Shown here: positions 41,964 through 50,935 of the stretch, one piece after another | Layout of the letters: every line of letters starts with the position of its first letter | How positions within the stretch are numbered: position 1 is the stretch's first letter | Source: DTYU01 sp040756575 | GTDB lineage: Bacteria > Bacillota > Desulfotomaculia > Desulfotomaculales > Ammonificaceae | Direction: 5' to 3' | Length of the DNA: 64,000 nt | Assembly (NCBI GenBank): GCA_040756575.1 | Contig: JBFLYP010000001.1 | Location: forward strand, 186,001-250,000 | Translations under genes and position numbers: made by a program | Notes under the pieces: generated by a model | What the model was told of the DNA's origin: nothing | Databases searched by the model: none | What the model saw: the letters and a program-made list of their open reading frames with translations, nothing else

Positions 41964-43081
41964 TTCATGCTTCCCCCGTGAGCTATTCTCCTAATAACCG
42001 CTGTATATTGGACAAGTTGCTCATTAACGTTTCGCAAATCATCAATTAGATCCTGATACTCCGGATAGTTTCTTTGAATCTCTTGAGGTGTTTTACCGGG
42101 ATGTTTGTCAAGTTCTGCAATATACCATCGGCGAAACTTAGCCTGCCATCGTGTAAGATGAGGCCTTAAGCCGTCATTTAGTGCTTCCACAAGAATTCTT
42201 ATGAGTTCTTGGGTATCTTTACTGGTTCGGGCTCGTTCAGCAGGGATTTGCTTAGCTAAGCTCCTTATTTCTTTAAATAGTTCGTACTTACAAGTATCTT
42301 CGTCCGGAGCAAGACCCAGTAATTGCTGATGCCAGGGGTGCACCATATTTCTATAATTTCTGAGATGTGCCGAAAAATCTTTAACGTCGCGCTGAATCCA
42401 GCCGCATTCATGTGCCACATTGATATAATCAGCCAGCGTCCATTCATGAAACTGTTTTACTTTGCCAGTCTTATTATCTTTCGGCGATGACGAGGCCCTG
42501 TTCGCCTCGGCTGGCTGAAGCTTTACCTTTGCAAGAAGGAGACCTTCAAGCAAAGACCCCAGAGCGATTATTGTTGCAAGATACGCGCCGGCCTGGAAAC
42601 ATTTTTTTGCTTCTTCCCAGCGATTTTGAAGGATTGTCTGGATCTGCTGCTCATCTACTAAAACGGAGAAATCCGGCAGGGGGTAGCCTGCAATCGCTTC
42701 CTTCGAGGGGAGGTTAAATCTGGGTGGCACAGGTCCTAACAATGGTTCTACACCGCTTATCACGACTTCATAACCCTCCAAAGCCAGCCGCTGGTTTAAC
42801 TTTCGAATAACGTTATGAAATGTTTCTTGGTTATCGTATTCCTTAGGGGAAGCAAGTCGAAGAAGTATTTTTTCGATGGCTCCAGGCTGTTGGCTGTATT
42901 CTCTAAGCCGATCCAAAGCCCACCACTTTCTTGTAGACCCATCATGATCTGGACATCTAAGCCCGGCATTCCGGAAAAACAAGGGTAGCTCCCACCCTTT
43001 ACGGTATTTTAAACCTTGTTCATCACCACAGATTATCTCAGCCAGCACTTCGAGAGTCTTCGGATCGAGCGCTCTTACCAA
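41960..43081 (-). CDS. HEPN-motif protein embedded in the type I restriction operon
   Basis: About 373 residues. TTG 43081 is preferred (GGAGG 8 bases upstream). The N-terminal ~100 residues (LAEIICGDEQGLKYRKGWEL, PLFFRNAGL) form an unassigned domain somewhat like AbiJ-type N-terminal domains. The middle is helical (AGAYLATIIALGSLLEGLLL), then LRNYRNMVHPWHQ, an R-x6-H motif as in HEPN ribonucleases. The C-terminus is helical (YQDLIDDLRNVNEQL). It lies between hsdS and the original hsdR start. Restriction-operon-linked HEPN proteins (RloC/PrrC-like logic) can act as an abortive back-up; this is inference. Confidence 0.5.
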   Translation of the reverse strand: MVRALDPKTLEVLAEIICGDEQGLKYRKGWELPLFFRNAGLRCPDHDGSTRKWWALDRLREYSQQPGAIEKILLRLASPKEYDNQETFHNVIRKLNQRLALEGYEVVISGVEPLLGPVPPRFNLPSKEAIAGYPLPDFSVLVDEQQIQTILQNRWEEAKKCFQAGAYLATIIALGSLLEGLLLAKVKLQPAEANRASSSPKDNKTGKVKQFHEWTLADYINVAHECGWIQRDVKDFSAHLRNYRNMVHPWHQQLLGLAPDEDTCKYELFKEIRSLAKQIPAERARTSKDTQELIRILVEALNDGLRPHLTRWQAKFRRWYIAELDKHPGKTPQEIQRNYPEYQDLIDDLRNVNEQLVQYTAVIRRIAHGGSMK

Positions 43082-43083
43082 AT

Positions 43084-44322
43084 TTACCCGCCTCCAGCCC
43101 AAGTTTTCCCGGATAACAATTTGGGTAATAAATCATCTCTGATTCTCGCAAGGTAGCAACACTCTGAGGTATTTACCAGTATTTGATCCATAATCGTTTC
43201 AACCACTGTCTCATACTTAGCACGAATCTCTTTTGGTGGTACCAAAACTTTTAGCGTAGAGAAGGTGCTTCGTGTTATGGTATCAAACACTGTCCCATGA
43301 ACTTTTTGTTTTAGCTGATCAACAAGCTGCCTCAGCGAGAAATGAATAAAAGATGGAGTAAATCCTTCCTTGCCTCTAACAGCATAACAAGATTGGTTCA
43401 TAGCCATAGGCTTAGATGTTAAAACAATTTTACCAACTGTTCCCCTTGCCGTAATAATAGTTGTATTTTGGGGTAATATTTGAGTCGCGCTGTTTTCTAC
43501 TCCTGCTTTCGTAATACTTTTTTCGGTTTCAACAATATAAATATTTCGGCTGGCAGAAGCGTCTTTCGCAGACACCCACGGAATATCTCCCCCCCAATAT
43601 TCCAAGACCGATGTTTTAGGAGTACCGCCACTTAAAATCTCAACGCAATCTGAAAAAAGCTTCACTTCCCAGCCCTTCGGGATCGGGCCGAGGTCGCTGT
43701 CCACGAATTCGCCGTCGCGGAAGGGTTCGAAGTCCACGAACCAGGATTTGAAAATGGCGCGGGCGATGGCCTCGAGCGTCCGGTTCATCCGGTGGTTGAG
43801 TTCAATCTTATCGTCGAGGGCGCCAAGGATTTCGCCTATTCGCTTCTGCTCGTCTTTGGGAGGCAAAGGTATAAGGGTTTTTGCAATGATTTCCGGGCTT
43901 ACGGCGGGGTAAGCTGAACCGGTGGCATTGGCCGTAAGGTGTTCAATAAACGGGTCTGAAGTTAAGACATAATGGGCATACCGGCTATCTATGTCGCGCG
44001 GTCTGATGACGGCAAAACCGGTGGAAACCACCGTGTTCGGTTTGGCACCCTTAATGTACAAGAACGATCTCCGATTCGGGCGCACAGTGGAAATGATCGT
44101 ATCTCCGTCCTGGACAATCCGCTTGGCCCGGCTCGGCGCGGCCTTCAAAGGAAGTACCTGAACCGATTCCAAGCGCCGCGGGCTGACGGAAGATATATCA
44201 ATGTACTCGATCACGGAATAGGGGTAATCTTTGCCGATTTGGGTTGGGTTTATCTCGCATACGTCTTCAACCGCACAAACGTTCCAGTTAGCAGGGACGT
44301 TATCGAAAATTTTATACCTCAT
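43084..44322 (-). CDS. hsdS: Type I restriction enzyme specificity subunit
   Basis: A 412-residue HsdS with two target-recognition domains (about 15-160 and 220-375), separated by conserved helices. The end of the first half has PLPPKDEQKRIGEILGALDD then KIELNHRMNRTLEAIARAIF and SWFVDFEPF. It sets the DNA sequence recognised by the HsdM/HsdR complex. It overlaps hsdM by 11 bases. Base composition of the second recognition domain (43150-43650) looks more AT-rich than its flanks, as expected when such domains are swapped between strains. Confidence 0.92.
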   Translation of the reverse strand: MRYKIFDNVPANWNVCAVEDVCEINPTQIGKDYPYSVIEYIDISSVSPRRLESVQVLPLKAAPSRAKRIVQDGDTIISTVRPNRRSFLYIKGAKPNTVVSTGFAVIRPRDIDSRYAHYVLTSDPFIEHLTANATGSAYPAVSPEIIAKTLIPLPPKDEQKRIGEILGALDDKIELNHRMNRTLEAIARAIFKSWFVDFEPFRDGEFVDSDLGPIPKGWEVKLFSDCVEILSGGTPKTSVLEYWGGDIPWVSAKDASASRNIYIVETEKSITKAGVENSATQILPQNTTIITARGTVGKIVLTSKPMAMNQSCYAVRGKEGFTPSFIHFSLRQLVDQLKQKVHGTVFDTITRSTFSTLKVLVPPKEIRAKYETVVETIMDQILVNTSECCYLARIRDDLLPKLLSGKTWAGGG

Positions 44323-45922
44323 ACCCCAGCTCCCCCAAGTTCCGCCTGATCCGCTCTCGCAGTTCCTCCGCCTGCCGGAACTGTTCGGATAGTTCGGCGG
44401 TAAGGCGCGCCATCTTTTCCTCGAAGGGCTCGTCCTCGTCGTTGTTCTCTCCGGTGCCGACGTAGCGGCCGGGGGTGAGGACGTGGCCGTGCGCGCGGAT
44501 TTCTCGGAGTTTCACGGCTTTGCAGAAGCCCGGCACGTCCGCGTATTCGCCCGCCGCGGGGTTGCCCCGCCAGGCGCGGTAGGTATTGGCGATCTGCCGG
44601 ATATGTTCCTCGGTGAATTCGTTCTGGGTGCGCGATACTTTTACAAAGAGCTTGCGGGCGTCAATGAAGAGGGTCTCACCCCGCCGGTCGCGCAGACCGC
44701 GCGCCCGTTCGTCTTTATTCTTGGCGATAAACCAGAGTGATACCGGGATGCCGGTGGTGAAAAAGAGCTGCGGCGGGCAGGCGACGATGCAGTCCACCAG
44801 GTCGGCCTCGATGATCTTTTTGCGAATCTCTCCCTCCGTGCCGCCTACGGAAAGGGAGCCGTTGGCCATAACGAAGCCGGCCCGGCCGTTGGGCGATAGG
44901 TGGTGGATGAAGTGCTGGATCCACATGTAGTTGGCGTTGGAATTCGGCGGCTGGCCGAATTTGAGGCGGATATCGCCGGCCACATTATCCGCGCCCCACT
45001 CCTTCATGTTGAAGGGGGGGTTGGTGATGACGAAGTCGGCGCGCAGGTCCGGGTGCAGGTCGTTGGTGAAGGTGTCGCCGAGGAGGATGTTTTCGTTCGG
45101 GACGCCCCGGATGGCCAGGTTCATCTTGCAGATGCGCCAGGTGGCCTCGTTGCGCTCCTGCCCGTAGATGGAGATGTCGTTGGGGTTGCCGTTGTGGGCC
45201 TCGATGAAATTGCGGCTCTGCACGAACATCCCGCCGGAGCCGCAGGCCGGGTCGTAAACCCGCCCCCGGTAAGGCTCCAGCATCTCCACCAGCAGGCGGA
45301 CGACGCACTGCGGGGTGTAAAACTCGCCGCCCCGGTGCCCCTCGGCCTTGGCGAACATCTTGATGAAGTACTCGTAGGTCCGGCCGAGGATATCGCGGGC
45401 CACGGTATCGCCGTTGGCCAGGTCAATTGCCGAAAAGAGGTTCAAAAGTTCCCCTAAGGTCTGCGCGGGAAGGGAAGAACGGGCGTAGATCTTCGGGAGC
45501 ACGCCGCGCAACTGCTTCGGGTTCTCCTTCTCGATAGCCGCCATCGCCTCGTCAATCAACCGGCCGAGGTTTGGCTGGCGGGCGTTGGCCAAAAGATAAG
45601 ACCAGCGGGCCCGGGGCGGGATCCAGAAGACGTTGGCGGCGAGGTACTCGTCCTTATCTTCCGCTACCGAAGCGATGTACTCCGCCGGCGCCTCTTTAAC
45701 GTAGTATTCCGTGTTGGCGGGATCGTTCACGGCCTGCAGCAGAAACTTATGCCTGTTTTCGAAGGCGTCCGAGAGGTATTTCAGAAAGAGCAGCCCGAGA
45801 ACGATGTGCTTGTACTCGGCCGCCTCTACCGTGCCCCGCAGCCTGTTCGCCGCCGACCAGAGCCGGTCGGCGAACTCCAGGTCGCCGTTGCCGTTTTGCG
45901 CTACGTTTTTCCTCTTCGCCAT
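44312..45922 (-). CDS. hsdM: Type I restriction enzyme methyltransferase subunit
   Basis: A 536-residue HsdM. N-terminal helical HsdM_N domain (RLWSAANRLRGTVEAAEYKH), SAM motif I DPACGSGGMFVQS near residue 225, and catalytic motif IV ITNPPFNMKEWG near 305, the N6-adenine NPPF type. The C-terminal coil is AELSEQFRQAEELRERI. With HsdS it methylates adenine in both strands of the target. First gene of the operon; CAGGAGAGG precedes the ATG. Confidence 0.93.
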   Translation of the reverse strand: MAKRKNVAQNGNGDLEFADRLWSAANRLRGTVEAAEYKHIVLGLLFLKYLSDAFENRHKFLLQAVNDPANTEYYVKEAPAEYIASVAEDKDEYLAANVFWIPPRARWSYLLANARQPNLGRLIDEAMAAIEKENPKQLRGVLPKIYARSSLPAQTLGELLNLFSAIDLANGDTVARDILGRTYEYFIKMFAKAEGHRGGEFYTPQCVVRLLVEMLEPYRGRVYDPACGSGGMFVQSRNFIEAHNGNPNDISIYGQERNEATWRICKMNLAIRGVPNENILLGDTFTNDLHPDLRADFVITNPPFNMKEWGADNVAGDIRLKFGQPPNSNANYMWIQHFIHHLSPNGRAGFVMANGSLSVGGTEGEIRKKIIEADLVDCIVACPPQLFFTTGIPVSLWFIAKNKDERARGLRDRRGETLFIDARKLFVKVSRTQNEFTEEHIRQIANTYRAWRGNPAAGEYADVPGFCKAVKLREIRAHGHVLTPGRYVGTGENNDEDEPFEEKMARLTAELSEQFRQAEELRERIRRNLGELGYEV

Positions 45923-46235
45923 AATCCTCTCCTGCCGGACAAACTTAAAGCTTTACCAAACAGCCGTTTTTTGGCGGTTCAAACCGTAAAGGCGCGTGTC
46001 CCTCGCAGCAGCCTGTTTTTGGATAGATTCGCCAATCCTCGCCATTTTTCCTGCAGACCGCCTAATAAGCGTTACCAGCTAATAATCCAGCATCTATGCT
46101 TCACCAGTACGTTTATTACAATAGCTAACTCCTCCCCGAGGCAAAAATACCCGCTCTTTAAGAACGCTCCCCGTCTCCTATGGTAAAATAGAAGCAGACC
46201 CAGATCGGAAAATCTCGGTTTAGCAGGGTAGGTTA

Positions 46236-46345
46236 GTGAAGGTTTTATCGCCAATCATCCGGGCGATGATCTTGCGCGCGGCACGCTGAACAGCATTTTG
46301 AAGCAGGCGGGGCTTACCGTTGAAGAGTTGCTCGACCTGCTATAA
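46236..46345 (+). pseudogene. hicA: hicA deletion relic at the right end of island 2
   Basis: After a GTGAAGGTT start the centre of the gene is missing. The frame of the 3' part reads ANHPGDDLARGTLNSILKQA, then GLTVEELLDLL and stop, matching the C-termini of both HicA proteins near 31 kb. The upstream leader (AAGAACGC..., TAAAAT box at about 46183) parallels the leader of hicA at 30.2 kb. It lies 76 bases before the next tRNA scar. The rest of 45923-46520 has no supported gene. Confidence 0.75.
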
Positions 46346-46420
46346 AAGGATTAAGTGCGGCTGGGGACAAAAGGGAGCTGCCACCAATACAAACACCTTT
46401 TTCGTTCTCGGATAAGTAGT

Positions 46421-46507
46421 CGTCCGGCCGGGAGTTCGAGTCCCTCACGGCCCGCTATTAAAGCAAATAACGGCAAGGGTTCACGGCTGGAGATCCTTGC
46501 CGCTTAG
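46421..46507 (+). repeat. tRNA-3'-end scar plus hairpin (site 3)
   Basis: Bases 46421-46457 resemble the T-arm and acceptor end of tRNA-Lys (GAGTTCGAGTCCCTC conserved), but with several changes, all transitions. The following 50 bases, with the hairpin CGGCAAGG...CCTTGCCG, match the sequence after the fourth scar at 52591-52647. Confidence 0.65.
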
Positions 46508-46521
46508 TTTTGAAGCACCTT

Positions 46522-47883
46522 TTAAAGAAAAATTTTCTGAATAGGGAGCAGCGGTAAAATCAGCGTAAAAACACTCCCCCGGCCGGGTTCGCTACTCACT
46601 TCCACCCGGCCGCCGTGCGCCTCGACAATGCTCTTGACCAGGCATAGACCAAGCCCAAAACCTTTCCCTTGCTCCCGGGCGGAGTCGGCGCGGTAGAAAC
46701 AGTCGAAGATTCGCGCCACATCGGCCGCCGCGATGCCGAGGCCCGTATCCGCCACACTGAGCCTGGCCTCGTTACCAACCGCCGTGAGGGAAATGGTTAC
46801 GCTCCCGCCGGGATGATTATATTTGATGGCGTTATCCACCAGAGCCCATACCGCCCGGCGCAGGTAGTCCCGGTCGCCTTTAATCATTATCCGCGGCAGG
46901 TCACCCGTTATGATGGTGACCCCTTCGGCCACCGCCCTGGCATCAGCCACCACCTCGGCTACCACCTCGTCCAACGCTACCTCTTCCGGCCGTAATCCCG
47001 CCGGCGACTGCACCCGCATCAGCAGCAGGAGGTCGTTCACCAACCGTTCCATCAGCCCCACCGCCCGGCTGATCGCTTCCTCAGCCTCAGCCGCCACCTG
47101 CGGGTCGTCTTTACCCCAGCGGGAGAGAAGCCCCGCGTAGCTCTTAACCACCGTCAGCGGCGTCCGGAGGTCGTGGGAAACGGCCGCCAAAAACTCCCTT
47201 TGCTTCTGAAAGCCTTCTTCGAGGCGGTCCAACATCTTGTTGAAGGCCTGCGCCAGCGCGTAAAGCTCGTCCTGCGGTCCCTTTGGTTCCACGCGCCGCG
47301 TCAGGTCGTTAAGACCTATCGCCAGCATCGTCCGCGTCAGCGTTTTAACCGGTCGCAAAGCCAGGCGGGTAAGTATCCATCCCCCAGCGGCAGCCAGCCC
47401 TATACCAGTCAGTCCCAATAAAAGGGAAAGATGCAGTAGCGTAAAAAGAAAGCGGTATTCCCGCGTTAACGGCCGGGCTATCTGGACCGACGCCTGCGGC
47501 AGCCTCTTACCGAATAGGATCACGCGTTCACCAAAAAGCCGCCGTTCCACCGGCGGCCCCACATAAGCGGGCAACGCCGCCAGGCCTAAGGACCGCGAGC
47601 GCTGCGTTATACCCCCGGGTCCCGTGATCTGCACCCACAACAGGGGGCTGCCGGCCGTCTGGGTCAGTTCCGGGTCGTCCAGGTCTACGTGGTCATGATT
47701 TCCGCTGCCTTCCTCAGGCGCGGCAACCAGCTCTTCAACTCTTGCCGCCGCATCCCGCACCTCCCGCGCGGCTTCGGTCACTAACAGGTGCCTCATCCCG
47801 AAAAACACCGCTATCAGAACCGCTGCCAGGATCAGCGCCAGCGCCACCGTGTACCAGAGTGTCAACCGCCAGGTAATCCCCAA
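46522..47883 (-). CDS. Membrane sensor histidine kinase
   Basis: About 453 residues from TTG 47883 (GGGAGG 9 bases upstream). Two membrane segments (about 10-30 and 150-175) flank an extracytoplasmic domain of ~115 residues with an acidic/His stretch (NHDHVDLDDPEL). Then HAMP, HisKA with FLAAVSHDLRTPLTVVKSYA (phospho-His), and HATPase motifs VDNAIKYN, VADTGLGIA, GKGFGLGLCLV. It phosphorylates the response regulator encoded just upstream. The signal is not known; the PepSY target suggests an envelope-related cue. Confidence 0.9.
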   Translation of the reverse strand: MGITWRLTLWYTVALALILAAVLIAVFFGMRHLLVTEAAREVRDAAARVEELVAAPEEGSGNHDHVDLDDPELTQTAGSPLLWVQITGPGGITQRSRSLGLAALPAYVGPPVERRLFGERVILFGKRLPQASVQIARPLTREYRFLFTLLHLSLLLGLTGIGLAAAGGWILTRLALRPVKTLTRTMLAIGLNDLTRRVEPKGPQDELYALAQAFNKMLDRLEEGFQKQREFLAAVSHDLRTPLTVVKSYAGLLSRWGKDDPQVAAEAEEAISRAVGLMERLVNDLLLLMRVQSPAGLRPEEVALDEVVAEVVADARAVAEGVTIITGDLPRIMIKGDRDYLRRAVWALVDNAIKYNHPGGSVTISLTAVGNEARLSVADTGLGIAAADVARIFDCFYRADSAREQGKGFGLGLCLVKSIVEAHGGRVEVSSEPGRGSVFTLILPLLPIQKIFL

Positions 47884-47887
47884 TTTA

Positions 47888-48583
47888 TCATTCCTCCCGC
47901 AGCACATAGCCTACCCCGCGCACCGTATGGATCAGCTTCCGCGAGAAGGGATCGTCCACTTTGGCCCGCAGGTAGCGGATGTAAACATCAACCACGTTGG
48001 TGCTCCCGAAGTAATCGAAGCCCCAAACGCGGTTCAGAATCGTTTCCCGTGACAAAACTACGCCCGCATTTGCCGCCAAGTAATGCAAAAGGTCAAATTC
48101 CCGTTTCGTTAAAGCGATCTGCTGTCCGCCCCGGGCGGCAGTCCGCGTTTTTAGGCAAATTACGAGATCACCCACCGTCACCTTCCCGTTTTCCGGCACC
48201 CCACCTTTCTGCCATCGCAGCCGCGCCCGCACCCGGGCCAGGAGTTCTTCGGTGGCGAAGGGCTTACAGAGGTAGTCGTCCGCCCCGGCATCCAGTCCTT
48301 GCACCCGGTCAGCAACCGCGTCACGAGCAGTCAACATGATCACCGGCACTGTTGACTTCTCCCTTATCCGCCGGCATACCGTGAAGCCATCAATACCGGG
48401 AAGCATTACGTCCAGAATAATGAGGTCCCACTCTTCTTCCGCCGCCCGGACCACCGCCGCGTAGCCATTGCCCACCGCCTCTACCGCGTACCCTTCGTGC
48501 CCCAGTTCCAGTTCGAGAAAACGTGCCAGACTCCGGTCATCCTCGACGACCAAGATGCGCGCCTTCTTCGCCTCCCTTTCCAT
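47888..48583 (-). CDS. OmpR/PhoB-family response regulator
   Basis: A 231-residue regulator. Receiver domain: VVEDDRSLA, phospho-acceptor in LIILDVMLPGIDG, MLTARDAVADR, and the Lys in CKPFATEEL. C-terminal winged helix: ALTKREFDLLHYLAANAGVV, VWGFDY, VDVYIRYLRAKVDD. It lies 4 bases upstream of the kinase gene. On the minus strand a TATAAT box lies about 25 bases before the start, with no good -35 but 11-base direct repeats in its place, suggesting activation by an OmpR-type regulator, probably itself. Confidence 0.92.
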   Translation of the reverse strand: MEREAKKARILVVEDDRSLARFLELELGHEGYAVEAVGNGYAAVVRAAEEEWDLIILDVMLPGIDGFTVCRRIREKSTVPVIMLTARDAVADRVQGLDAGADDYLCKPFATEELLARVRARLRWQKGGVPENGKVTVGDLVICLKTRTAARGGQQIALTKREFDLLHYLAANAGVVLSRETILNRVWGFDYFGSTNVVDVYIRYLRAKVDDPFSRKLIHTVRGVGYVLREE

Positions 48584-48621
48584 CGCGCTCCCTCCCCGTC
48601 ACCTCGATTATACTCCACTGA

Positions 48622-48730
48622 GATTAAAATTCCGTTAAAATCACCCCGGCCACTGCCTCTTTACCTATTTCGCCGCATTGCCGGTTTTCTAAGCCAATTT
48701 TAATCCGCCTCTAACCGTCCTCTAATGAAG
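48622..48730. promoter_or_regulatory. Two sets of 11-bp-spaced response-regulator boxes in a divergent promoter region
   Basis: Toward the regulator gene: ATTTTAACGGA/ATTTTAATCTC on the minus strand (48622-48644), just upstream of TATAAT (48608-48613). Toward the PepSY gene: ATTTTAATCCG/CCTCTAACCGT/CCTCTAATGAA (about 48697-48729) on the plus strand. Eleven-base periodicity with a TAA core is typical of OmpR/PhoB-class direct repeats. One regulator could serve both sides. Confidence 0.55.
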
Positions 48731-48871
48731 CAGCGATAAACTGACAACAGCTCCTGAAGAAAAACACAATTACAAGGGGGTGGTAAGTGCCCAATAGACA
48801 GCAAGGAACAGGTAAGCGCAAATGCGGCGGAACCCAAAATTTTTAAAAACAAAAACCCTCGGGAGGTACAA

Positions 48872-49450
48872 ATGATGAAAGCACCCAATAAAAAGTGGCT
48901 CGGTTACCTAACCGCCAGCCTTCTATCCGTGACCGCCATCACCGGTATCGGAACCGGACTCGTAAAAGCGAAGGCAAGTGCGGCGCCAGCTGTGCCAGCG
49001 GTTACCCAAACAGCCACTGCCGGTAACCAGACCGGCTGGGAAGATGACCAGCAACCCCTCTACACCGCCAGTATCCGGGTAACAGAACCGCAAAACAATG
49101 AGCAAGATGAAGCCAACCAAGCAGTGGAAGCCCGGCAAGAAAAAAATGAGCAAAACGAAGCCGCTTCCCTTAAAGAACTGGCTAAAATCACTCCGGACGC
49201 GGCTAAAGCAGCCGCGCTTAAAGCCGTCCCCGGCCAGGTTATCAATGTTGCGCTGGATAACGAGAACGGCAACCTTGTTTACAGCGTTAACGTAAAAACC
49301 GCTACGGGAACGGCGGACGTGAAGGTGGACGCCGGCTCTGGCCGGGTCCTCGCCCGGGATAGCGGCCAGGATGAGGAAAAGGGCGGCGCGGACACGGAGC
49401 AAGAAACCGGAAGCAACGGCGATCTCGACCAGCAGGAGGTAGAACAGTAA
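48872..49450 (+). CDS. Exported PepSY-domain protein
   Basis: A 192-residue protein; GGGAGG precedes the ATG. N-terminal signal segment (YLTASLLSVTAITGIGTGLV), an Ala/Gln/Glu-rich linker (residues 55-105), then one PepSY domain (ITPDAAKAAALKAVPGQV, NGNLVYSVNVKT, DVKVDAGSGRVLA) and an acidic tail. PepSY proteins modulate peptidases or bind metals/peptides at the envelope. It is divergent from the two-component genes and shares their boxes, hence a probable target. Confidence 0.82.
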   Translation: MMKAPNKKWLGYLTASLLSVTAITGIGTGLVKAKASAAPAVPAVTQTATAGNQTGWEDDQQPLYTASIRVTEPQNNEQDEANQAVEARQEKNEQNEAASLKELAKITPDAAKAAALKAVPGQVINVALDNENGNLVYSVNVKTATGTADVKVDAGSGRVLARDSGQDEEKGGADTEQETGSNGDLDQQEVEQ

Positions 49451-49474
49451 GCAAACTCAACTGCGCCGCTTTTC

Positions 49475-49508
49475 AAGGCCCCCGGATGGTCCGGGGGCCT
49501 TGTCTTTT
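49475..49508 (+). terminator. Rho-independent terminator after the PepSY gene
   Basis: Perfect 12-base stem AAGGCCCCCGGA/TCCGGGGGCCTT with a TGG loop, followed by GTCTTTTT. Confidence 0.9.
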
Positions 49509-49786
49509 TACCCCTTGAGCTCTTCTGCCACACGAGAAGGCACTAGGCCTCTGGTCGCCAGCCGCGCGGCCATTTCCCCGGCATTCACACCCAAAAGTCA
49601 GGAGCACGCGGACAGGTACCCGCTCAACACTTCGAAACATAGGACAGGGCGCGGGTTAAAAACTTGACCCCGAGATATAGGAAAAAAAGTCCTGTTTACC
49701 AAAGAAACTCCCGAAATTTACCACCTTTTGTTGTATTATTTTTAAGGAAGGTAGAGGTAAGCCGAAGATCCAGGGGGTGGAAAGCG

Positions 49787-49888
49787 ATGGCGCTTAACAT
49801 CTACGGGTATTCGGCGGTTAATCCTCTTTCCTTCTGGGCCGCTCTCTTCAGCACGCAGGCCCCTTTTATTAACAAGTACATTAAATGA
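49787..49888 (+). CDS. Possible 33-residue peptide
   Basis: ATG 49787 follows a GGGGGTGG element about 10 bases upstream and encodes a hydrophobic, aromatic 33-residue peptide (MALNIYGYSAVNPLSFWAAL and more). It overlaps the doc relic on the other strand, so it may be chance. The flanking 49509-49786 has no other supported gene. Confidence 0.2.
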   Translation: MALNIYGYSAVNPLSFWAALFSTQAPFINKYIK

Positions 49889-50067
49889 GCGGCCTTACCT
49901 ACCAAACTTCTGTAGCGCAGGCCGCTGTAATATTGTACCGTATAAAGCACTGATTCTACTCGACCGCCGGAATCAGGATACAGACCGCCTATCCCGCCAT
50001 GTTTCTTAATGGCTTTATCATGATATTCGATAATGTGGTCTGCCGGCATATATAAGGATAACTTCAA
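49801..50067 (-). pseudogene. Truncated death-on-curing (Doc/Fic-like) relic
   Basis: The frame has the Doc N-terminal pattern IIEYHDKAIKKHGGIGGLYP then DSGGRVESVLYTVQYY and GKAAHLMYLLIKG. It stops matching where the Fic active-site motif HxFxDGNKR should come. Without that motif it cannot be an active kinase-like toxin. No Phd antitoxin gene is adjacent. Confidence 0.65.
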
Positions 50068-50149
50068 AGGTGTTGTCGAGCATGGGGGCCTCCAGATCCT
50101 ATAAGTTTTGTGAACCTTTCCGGCCGGAGACTCTGCTTCCGTTCCCTTC

Positions 50150-50935
50150 TTAAGCCACCGACCGGTGGAACTGCCTTACCAATATGGAGGTGGTTACCAC
50201 CGCAATGATGACAAGCACCAGCGCACCCGGCCAGATCTCCTGCCACACCCAGCCCCGGGTGGCGACGGTCCTCATCGGGCCCACCGCATAGGAAAGCGGG
50301 TTGGCATCCGCTATCGCCCGGAGCCACTCGGGCATCGCCCTGGTCGGAAACATGGCGTTGCTGGTAAAGACCAGCGGCATGGTAAAGAAGTTCATTATGG
50401 CCATCAAAGCCTCGTGTGATTTCAGCATCGCCGCCAAAGAGAGAGAGACTCCCCCCATGATAACCCCGAAAAGGCCTACCATCGCAAGGAGAAACCCGAT
50501 CCCAAGGATACCGGTTGAGATATGAACCCCTAACAAAAGCCCGATCAGCATGATCAGCAGCGCCTGAAACACCGTCTGAACCGTAAGGGCCGCGAGCTTC
50601 CCGACCGGTATGGCGGCTCTGTGTATGGGAGCCGCCAGCATCTTGTTCAAGAAACCCAGCCTCCTGTCCCAAAGGATCGACATGCCGCCGAAGACGCCCC
50701 CGAAAAGGGCGGTCATTACCATCACGCCCGGCGTCATGAAGTCGAGGTAGTTGCCGGTACCCAGCATTTTCGCGGCTACCGGGTTGCTTGTAAGGCCCGC
50801 CATGGTGTTGCCCATAAGCACCAGCCATACAACCGGCTGCACGACTGCCATCATTATCCTTGATTTCTGACGCACTAATTTCTTCATCTCGCGCCAGAAC
50901 ACCCAGTATGTATCGTGGACAATGACTCCGATCAC
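50150..50935 (-). CDS. ABC-2 type exporter permease
   Basis: A 261-residue membrane protein with six hydrophobic segments. The motif MPLVFTSNAMFPTRAMPEWLR is the ABC-2 signature of DrrB/daunorubicin-type exporters, followed by ANPLSYAVGPMR. Its start overlaps the ATPase gene stop (GTGA). It forms the export channel with the ATPase upstream. A second frame covering the same DNA is a shadow. Confidence 0.88.
   Translation of the reverse strand: MIGVIVHDTYWVFWREMKKLVRQKSRIMMAVVQPVVWLVLMGNTMAGLTSNPVAAKMLGTGNYLDFMTPGVMVMTALFGGVFGGMSILWDRRLGFLNKMLAAPIHRAAIPVGKLAALTVQTVFQALLIMLIGLLLGVHISTGILGIGFLLAMVGLFGVIMGGVSLSLAAMLKSHEALMAIMNFFTMPLVFTSNAMFPTRAMPEWLRAIADANPLSYAVGPMRTVATRGWVWQEIWPGALVLVIIAVVTTSILVRQFHRSVA

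Larger units (their letters stand above)
31519..46457. mobile_element. Probable island 2 (about 15 kb) between two tRNA-3'-end scars
   Basis: Bounded by the tRNA-Lys fragment at 31519 and a diverged one at 46421-46457. Contents: toxin-antitoxin pairs, ECF sigma/anti-sigma/secreted protein, DUF262 protein, PIN module, type I restriction system, and a hicA relic at the right end, echoing the hicA at the right end of island 1. No integrase remains. Confidence 0.5.

Noticed and set aside
50064..50828. A 254-codon minus-strand frame
   Set aside because: It is a shifted frame over the ABC-2 permease gene, with low-complexity Gly/Arg/His content and no membrane pattern.
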